A stretch of 35,613 bases of DNA from Methanobacteriota archaeon. GTDB taxonomy: Archaea > Thermoplasmatota > Poseidoniia > Poseidoniales > Thalassarchaeaceae. The position numbers and the translations under genes were made by a program. Shown here piece by piece: positions 30,998 through 35,613 of this stretch (the stretch's first letter is position 1; the number at the start of each line of letters is the position of its first letter). Location of the stretch: NCBI GenBank assembly GCA_002716085.1, contig PAYZ01000024.1, positions 1-35,613 of the forward strand. Reading direction: 5' to 3'. The notes beneath the pieces were generated by a model. That model saw nothing but the letters and a program-made list of their open reading frames with translations, ran no database searches and was not told where the DNA came from.

Positions 30998-32185
30998 TCA
31001 AGGCTGGCTGGCATCCAGAGCTTGGTCAATATCATTCCAGAGGTCTTCTACATCCTCAATTCCTACGCTCATCCTCACGAACCCGGGTACTATCCCTGCT
31101 TCGAGTCTAACATTCTCGGGAACGAAAGAGTGGCTGGTGTTGAAAGGGCACTCTACCAGACTCTCAATCCCTCCAAGACTGGTTGCCTCGAAGATTATCT
31201 CTAGAGCCCTTACGAATCTGAGAGCGGCTTCATCCCCCCCTTTTACTGCAAAGGATAGCATGCCTGTTCCCTTCGGGACGATTCTGGAAGCGACCTCGTG
31301 ATCAGGGAAGCTTGGAAGTGATGGGTGGTTTACACTCTCGATGTTTTGATGATTCTCAAGCCTGCCAGCAAGCTCTTTGGAGTTTGATACGTGAATTGGC
31401 ATTCTTGCGTGAAGTGTCCGCATCCCCCTCTCCAAGAGGTAGCACATGTGTGGGTCAGCAGCACCACCAAACCTAGACTTAGCTTGGAAGACGCCCTTGA
31501 TCAAATCCTTGGTCCCTACCACAATACCCGCTGTTAGATCTGTGTGCCCATTGAGAAATTTAGTCCCTGAGTGAATTACCAGATCAAAGCCTAATGATAT
31601 TGGCTGGCAAGCCCAAGGAGTCGCGAATGTGTTGTCTACAATTGATATTAGGTTGTGCCTCTTAGCGATCTTGGCCATGGCCTCCAAATCGCACACCTTT
31701 AGGACTGGATTGGTTATGGTTTCGACATAGAGAACCTTAGTGTTTTCATTTATTGCCGCCTCTAATGAAGAGGGGTCCCTGAGATCGGCCATTGATACTT
31801 CGATTCCCAATCTGGGGAGCTCGGAAGTCATGAGTCCGTATGTTCCACCGTAAATATCCGCAGAGGTGACCACGTGATCACCTTGGGAAAGCAGAGAGAG
31901 CAAGGTGGACGATATCGCCGACATTCCGCTCGAGAACGTCTCACCGTCCTCAGCTCCCTCGAGAGTTGCAACCTTGGCGGATACCGCTTCTGAGTTCACG
32001 CTCGAGTATCTACTGTATAGCAGGGTATGCTGGCCCCCAGTCTCCATCCACTTACTGTATAGCTCGTCTGTAAGCTCGTATGTGGATGTTGTGAAAATCG
32101 GAGTAATGGCAGAGCCCTCTATGTTATTTGTTCCAGACCAAACTACCTTTGTTGCGAATTCCCTTTCGGTGAATCTATCATCCAT
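30998..32185 (-). CDS. Cystathionine gamma-synthase-like PLP enzyme
   Basis: Cys/Met metabolism PLP enzyme, 395 aa from ATG 32185. A TTG at 32209 would add 8 residues. Lys209 in IHSGTKFLNGH binds PLP; FSSGMSAIS, YVETITNPVLK and VDNTFATPWACQP are family motifs, and the C-terminal TSLGGIESLVECPFNTSH closes the active site. The usual YSRYGNPT loop is YSRYSSVNSE here, which alters residues near the partner-subunit phosphate site, so substrate choice may be unusual. Directly after threonine synthase on the same strand, it may use O-phosphohomoserine or an O-acyl-homoserine for methionine synthesis. Methionine gamma-lyase activity is another option. Confidence 0.85.
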   Translation of the reverse strand: MDDRFTEREFATKVVWSGTNNIEGSAITPIFTTSTYELTDELYSKWMETGGQHTLLYSRYSSVNSEAVSAKVATLEGAEDGETFSSGMSAISSTLLSLLSQGDHVVTSADIYGGTYGLMTSELPRLGIEVSMADLRDPSSLEAAINENTKVLYVETITNPVLKVCDLEAMAKIAKRHNLISIVDNTFATPWACQPISLGFDLVIHSGTKFLNGHTDLTAGIVVGTKDLIKGVFQAKSRFGGAADPHMCYLLERGMRTLHARMPIHVSNSKELAGRLENHQNIESVNHPSLPSFPDHEVASRIVPKGTGMLSFAVKGGDEAALRFVRALEIIFEATSLGGIESLVECPFNTSHSFVPENVRLEAGIVPGFVRMSVGIEDVEDLWNDIDQALDASQP

Positions 32186-32218
32186 GGATCCGGATTGGCA
32201 CTCTGGCAATAACGATAC

Positions 32219-33280
32219 TCATTCCATGCCAATGGCTTCTAGGACAGATTCGATATCAGATTCAACAACTACAGACTTGGTATTTGCATTGTCAATCGCA
32301 ATTCCTGGATCCTTGAGACCATGGCCCGTAACTGTTACAGCCAAAATTGAACCCTCGGGGATCTCCCCTCTGGCTTTGCTCTTCACGATTCCAGCAATAC
32401 CAGCTGCTGAGGCCGGTTCAACGAATAGTCCCTCTGTACGAGCTAGCAATCGATGGGCATCTAGAATCTCCTCGTCGGAAACGCAATCTATCGCCCCCGA
32501 AGACTCTTCCGAGGCCCTCGATGCCAAATCCCAACTTGCGGGATTGCCGATTCGTATGGCAGTGGCGATGGTCTCTGGAGATTCGATGGGTTCGCCCCTA
32601 ACTATTGGTGCTGCTCCTTCGGCTTGCCAACCCATCATTCTGGGTAGGGAATTGGAATGGCCATTCTCCTTGTACTCTCTGTAGCCAAGCCAGTAGGAAG
32701 TTATGTTCCCAGCGTTTCCAACGGGCAAAAAGTGCATGTCGGGTGCATCTCCGAGTACGTCGCATATCTCGAACGCTCCGGTCTTCTGACCCTGGATCCT
32801 GAAGGGGTTGATGCTGTTGACTATCTCGAAGTCGTCTCTAAGTCCGAGCTCTCGAACTAGCTCTAGAGCATCGTCAAAGTTACCTCTGATCTCAATTGTC
32901 TTGGCCCCATGGATTAGTGCTTGGGCCATCTTGCCATAGGATATCTTTCCCTCAGGGATGAGCACCAAGCAGGTCATTCCAGCACGTGCAGCGTACGCTG
33001 CCGCGGATGCGCTAGTGTTCCCTGTGCTGGCACATACAATAGCTCTGGCGCCCTTCTCCACTGCCTTGGTTACAGCGAGTGTCATCCCTCTATCCTTGAA
33101 CGAGGCTGTTGGGTTGAGGCCTTCGTACTTTACGAACATCCTGAAACCCCCGCCAAGGGCCTGAACTAGGTTGAATGACTCAATGAGGGGGGTGTTTCCC
33201 TCGTTTAGGGAGATTATGCATGTCTCATCGGAAACCGGGAGGAACTTTCGGTAGCGTTGGATGACGCCATGACCCACCAT
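32219..33280 (-). CDS. thrC: Threonine synthase
   Basis: Converts O-phosphohomoserine to threonine using PLP. The 353-aa length and motifs are typical of the shorter archaeal/bacterial type: [33 protein letters not shown] with the PLP Lys62, [34 protein letters not shown] for the phosphate, and [13 protein letters not shown] near the C-terminus. It is the first gene of the minus-strand set with the cystathionine gamma-synthase-like enzyme (33 nt on) and LysE. The homoserine kinase-like gene at 27908 would supply its substrate. Confidence 0.94.
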   Translation of the reverse strand: MVGHGVIQRYRKFLPVSDETCIISLNEGNTPLIESFNLVQALGGGFRMFVKYEGLNPTASFKDRGMTLAVTKAVEKGARAIVCASTGNTSASAAAYAARAGMTCLVLIPEGKISYGKMAQALIHGAKTIEIRGNFDDALELVRELGLRDDFEIVNSINPFRIQGQKTGAFEICDVLGDAPDMHFLPVGNAGNITSYWLGYREYKENGHSNSLPRMMGWQAEGAAPIVRGEPIESPETIATAIRIGNPASWDLASRASEESSGAIDCVSDEEILDAHRLLARTEGLFVEPASAAGIAGIVKSKARGEIPEGSILAVTVTGHGLKDPGIAIDNANTKSVVVESDIESVLEAIGME

Positions 33281-33342
33281 GAGCTATCCTAGTCCCCGAT
33301 CCTCCATGAACCTGACCGATGAGACGTGGTCGTTAAGGGCTA

Positions 33343-34038
33343 ATGGCATCAGCCCCCACCATGGACGGTCAATTTTTGTACGCTCTAGGAATGAGTTTGT
33401 ATGTTCTGGTTGTACTTTTTGCAACCAAATTGCCCTATGACATGATGGTCTCAAGGGGTGTTGAGGACATCAGGGCCGTCTACTACAACAGGAAGATTGT
33501 TCACATGATGGCTGGAGGGGTGGGATCACTATGTGTGCCAATTCTCTTTGAGGACTATTGGTATCCCCTTGTATGTGGAATTCTTCTTACTTTGTTTACC
33601 TATTTGGCTCACCAGAGTGGGGCCAGGATGTTCTGGTTCCAAACGGAACAGAACCAGAATGACGTGAAGTTCACATTAATGTGGTGGACATCGATATCAC
33701 TAATCTGGGCTATCGTGGGAGATCCTTGGCTAGCCATAGTTCCGTCCCTGTTCATGGCGTTCGGAGACGGGGTAACTGGGGTTGTTCGCAACGCGGTGAT
33801 CAAGAAGAGGTCAAAAAGCGCAATTGGCAATGTTTTCATGTTCATCGTTAGCGCACCGATGGGATGGGTCGTAGCTGGGATGGGGGATCCATCAATTCCT
33901 GTTTGGGGCCTAATTTCAGCAGCTGTAGCTACTTTCGTAGAACGTTACGAATTCGGACCTATCGATGACAATATCCTGATTACAGTGTTCGCCACTGCAG
34001 TTCTACTACTGGGAGTCGAAGTCGGTCCTATCTTGTGA
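33343..34038 (+). CDS. Polyprenol/dolichol kinase-like membrane protein
   Basis: 231-aa membrane protein of the CTP-dependent dolichol/phytol kinase and CDP-diglyceride synthetase superfamily. Signatures are YYNRKIVHMMAGG in a first loop, MAFGDGVTGVVRNAVIKKR (metal- and nucleotide-binding D-G), and the C-terminal ATFVERYEFGPIDDNILI, which matches E---IDDN in the VTE5/Sec59 group. About six transmembrane helices. It may phosphorylate an isoprenoid alcohol such as geranylgeraniol or dolichol for lipid or glycan assembly. ATG 33343 is used; ATG 33361 (MDGQFLYALG) is equally plausible and would lie at a good leaderless distance from the GTCGTTAAG element at 33330. Its 3' end overlaps the next gene by 33 nt. 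Confidence 0.8.
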   Translation: MASAPTMDGQFLYALGMSLYVLVVLFATKLPYDMMVSRGVEDIRAVYYNRKIVHMMAGGVGSLCVPILFEDYWYPLVCGILLTLFTYLAHQSGARMFWFQTEQNQNDVKFTLMWWTSISLIWAIVGDPWLAIVPSLFMAFGDGVTGVVRNAVIKKRSKSAIGNVFMFIVSAPMGWVVAGMGDPSIPVWGLISAAVATFVERYEFGPIDDNILITVFATAVLLLGVEVGPIL

Positions 34039-34698
34039 GCCAATCCTCTCGGCGACAGCTAGGCAGGAAGCAACCACAGGACCTATTGCGAGTGCGAACA
34101 TTACCGTGCCCAAACCTACTGTGCCTCCTAAAGCAAAACCGACTATCAAAACAGAAACCTCGATTGTAATCCTGACTCTTCCGATTGGGATTCCAGAGAC
34201 TCTCTGGATGCCGGTCATCCAACCATCCCTTGGTCCAGGTCCAAGATTGGCTGTGAGGTACATCGCGCTACCTATGCCAACTAGAATTATTCCTGAGGAG
34301 GCCATGAGGAAGGAAGAAGCTGTTGTTTGGGGCTCGGGTAGAATTGGTACCATAACATGGATTGTCAATGCTATGATGATAGCATTCAGAATTGTGCCAA
34401 TGCCTGGTATCTCCTTGATTGGAATCCATAGGAACATTACTGCTACGCTAACGAAGAAGGTCGCCTCTCCTATCGACCATGCTCCCACGGAATTGGATAT
34501 CCCCTGTGCAAGTACAGTCCACGGTGTGTTACCAATCCCAGCTGCAATTAGGAGAGAGTCCCCTAGCCCGAACAAGAACTCCCCCAATACCAGAATAGCG
34601 ATTGTGTAAGGCCTAGGCCTTAGTGACATGGGATCAGAGGAGCTCCACCAAACAGTTGGCACCTTCTTTGCAGGCCGGATGAACTCAGCTAGCCCCAT
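34006..34698 (-). CDS. YczE/YitT-like membrane protein
   Basis: 230-aa integral membrane protein with about five to six hydrophobic segments, of the YczE/YyaS type (function unknown). Characteristic segments are GNTPWTVLAQGISN, LTANLGPGPRDGWMTGI and GIPIGRVRITIEVSVLIVGFALGG, which recur in this family. The N-terminal 24 residues before MSLRPRPYTIAIL look extra, and a later ATG (34629) may be the real start. It lies 17 nt after cutA on the same strand. Its 3' end overlaps the convergent polyprenol-kinase-like gene by 33 nt, the longest overlap in this window. Confidence 0.8.
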   Translation of the reverse strand: MGLAEFIRPAKKVPTVWWSSSDPMSLRPRPYTIAILVLGEFLFGLGDSLLIAAGIGNTPWTVLAQGISNSVGAWSIGEATFFVSVAVMFLWIPIKEIPGIGTILNAIIIALTIHVMVPILPEPQTTASSFLMASSGIILVGIGSAMYLTANLGPGPRDGWMTGIQRVSGIPIGRVRITIEVSVLIVGFALGGTVGLGTVMFALAIGPVVASCLAVAERIGSQDRTDFDSQ

Positions 34699-34715
34699 GA
34701 TTCACGAAGAGCGTC

Positions 34716-35030
34716 TCAGCCTTGAACCCAATCGTAGTATTCTTTCGTAGATTCAACCGGCCAACAAATTATCTGAGGGACTTCGTAGGAATGCTCGGAT
34801 TTGATTTTAGAAATCAATTCGCCTTTTTTGGGTTCTGACGTCCTAATTTGTATATCCCATTCAGGCGTGCTCTGAATTTCTTCTTTCCATCGAAAAATCG
34901 AGGTTGTTCTCTTTATGTCTACGCAAGAAGCTAGATTCGAGTCAATAATTGATTGGCTCCAGAATCCTACTTCTGCTTCATTTAATTCACCCGGGAGGGT
35001 TGTCTGCACTATCCACACGTTATTGGCCAT
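34716..35030 (-). CDS. cutA: CutA1 family divalent-ion tolerance protein
   Basis: Small trimeric protein first linked to copper tolerance; the biochemical role is uncertain. From ATG 35030 it has 104 aa. LASCVDIKRTTSIFRWKEEI, EWDIQIRTSEPKKGELISKI, HSYEVPQIICWPVE and YYDWV correspond in order to the ASCV-I, S-Y-W-GK, L-IKT and HPYEVPEI-P elements of the family. Longer in-frame readings towards 35303 would extend into the start of the opposite-strand reductase gene and are not supported. Confidence 0.9.
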   Translation of the reverse strand: MANNVWIVQTTLPGELNEAEVGFWSQSIIDSNLASCVDIKRTTSIFRWKEEIQSTPEWDIQIRTSEPKKGELISKIKSEHSYEVPQIICWPVESTKEYYDWVQG

Positions 35031-35106
35031 ATACGGCCGTAGGCCCGGTGACAGAAGAAACCGATGGCATAGATTGAATGATGGGAGCCTATGCGATCTA
35101 GATAGG

Positions 35107-35613
35107 ATGGAGACTTGGGACGAGCCTATCGAGACAGGTGAAGTGCCCCCGGACGGGTCGTCTTTCGATGTAATCGTAGTAGGTGGGGGGCCTAGTGGAT
35201 CTGCTGCTGCTGCATACAATGCAATGAATGGATGCAGAGTTCTCCTAATTGAGAAGGAGGTTTGGCCTAGAGACAAGGTCTGCGGTGATGCAGTAGGGGG
35301 CAAATCGCTTTCTCATGTAAAGGAGCTTGGAGTGAAAGAGATGGTGGAAAACACACCGCACTTCATGGTAGACTCCATCGTCTTCGGGAGTGCAAATGGA
35401 AACACAGTGAAAGTAATGCTACCTCAAGACGAGTTTGAGAAGAAGATGGCTGGTTACTCTCTTCCGAGGGTTCAGTTCGACTACATGATGTTCAAGAAAG
35501 CAACACAGATTGTAAGGGAAAACGGGGGTTCTGTGATTCAAGGCTTCAGTGTTAATGAGGTAAACGATGATCACGGGACCATTACTGGTGTAACTGGAAA
35601 TTTTGGCAATAGG
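35107..35613 (+). CDS. Geranylgeranyl reductase family FAD protein (5' part)
   Basis: The first 169 residues of an FAD-dependent oxidoreductase; the gene runs off the end of the window. The N-terminal dinucleotide-binding motif is FDVIVVGGGPSGSAAAA (about residues 20-36), ending in VLLIEKEVWPRDKVCGDAVGG, the typical signature of geranylgeranyl reductases, which saturate isoprenoid chains of archaeal lipids. SLPRVQFDYMMFKKAT is the family's R---FD segment. ATG 35107 leaves a 19-residue polar N-terminal extension. It diverges from cutA across 76 nt. Other members of the family reduce chlorophyllide side chains or menaquinone; in an archaeon the lipid role is most likely. Confidence 0.88.
   Translation, partial: METWDEPIETGEVPPDGSSFDVIVVGGGPSGSAAAAYNAMNGCRVLLIEKEVWPRDKVCGDAVGGKSLSHVKELGVKEMVENTPHFMVDSIVFGSANGNTVKVMLPQDEFEKKMAGYSLPRVQFDYMMFKKATQIVRENGGSVIQGFSVNEVNDDHGTITGVTGNFGNR

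Noticed and set aside
35031-35303. A 91-residue N-terminal extension of CutA reading up to 35303.
   Set aside because: It would run antisense over the FAD-binding start of the reductase gene and is not part of any CutA; ATG 35030 gives the normal 104-aa length.
1-35613. CRISPR arrays, insertion sequences, integrases, phage genes, toxin-antitoxin or restriction genes.
   Set aside because: No regularly spaced repeats, transposase or integrase motifs, terminal inverted repeats or target duplications were found on reading; the window looks like core chromosome.

Overview
The window reads as chromosomal DNA of a mesophilic archaeon, most likely a marine Thermoplasmatota (Marine Group II/III, Poseidoniia-like). 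The archaeal markers are an archaeal-type DnaG primase, a group II chaperonin (thermosome) gene, SpeD next to a deoxyhypusine-synthase-family gene, and a geranylgeranyl-reductase-family gene for isoprenoid lipids. They sit beside bacterial-looking metabolism (PurH, PurN, GcvH, cystathionine synthase/lyase genes, LysE, CutA), a mosaic that is typical of that group. The lineage call is an inference from gene content only. Base composition is moderate, GTG and TTG starts are common, and coding density is very high: no gene-free stretch exceeds 300 bases. No insertion sequence, integrase, phage gene or CRISPR array was seen.

Layout. 1-2.1 kb (+): THEP1-type NTPase, small membrane protein, glycine cleavage H protein, RNase HI. 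2.1-3.7 kb: a small membrane protein (-), threonine/serine dehydratase (+), tRNA-Cys (-). 3.8-6.3 kb (+): tightly packed aminotransferase, SpeD and DHS-family genes. 6.3-8.0 kb (-): enolase and a Cys-rich unknown, divergent from an Lrp/AsnC regulator (8.15 kb) that has a palindrome at its predicted start site. 8.6-13.6 kb (-): dnaG, a membrane-anchored TPR protein, a thioredoxin-fold protein and a methyltransferase. 13.56-13.78 kb: a GC-rich stretch of consecutive perfect hairpins between dnaG and the next gene. 13.8-15.7 kb (+): three poorly characterised genes and a MobA-like nucleotidyltransferase. 15.7-17.7 kb: purN (-), a DUF454 protein and an FkbM-type methyltransferase (+). 17.8-20.4 kb: cystathionine gamma-lyase/synthase (+) abutting a CBS-like gene (-), then a small membrane protein (-). 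20.4-23.6 kb (-): purH and an unusual thermosome subunit. 23.7-25.0 kb: a secreted, membrane-anchored surface protein (+) and a membrane protein (-). 25.1-27.7 kb: two sulfotransferases flanking a glycosyltransferase. 27.9-30.2 kb (+): homoserine-kinase-like protein, MOSC protein and a membrane protein. 30.28 kb: tRNA-Leu(GAG). 30.4-33.3 kb (-): threonine synthase, a cystathionine-gamma-synthase-like enzyme and a LysE-type exporter. 33.3-35.6 kb: polyprenol-kinase-like gene (+), YczE-like protein and CutA (-), and the 5' part of a geranylgeranyl reductase (+).

How it fits together. A large share of the window is amino-acid metabolism around homoserine and cysteine: homoserine kinase, threonine synthase, threonine dehydratase, two transsulfuration PLP enzymes, a CBS-like enzyme and a probable amino-acid exporter. 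Polyamine/hypusine chemistry (SpeD, DHS family), purine synthesis (PurN, PurH) and cell-surface glycan sulfation (two sulfotransferases, a GT4, possibly FkbM) form smaller themes. No clearly new multi-gene system is evident. The observations most worth checking are the hairpin cluster upstream of dnaG, the thermosome subunit with altered nucleotide-pocket motifs, the SpeD/DHS-like pair, and several compact promoter and operator structures.
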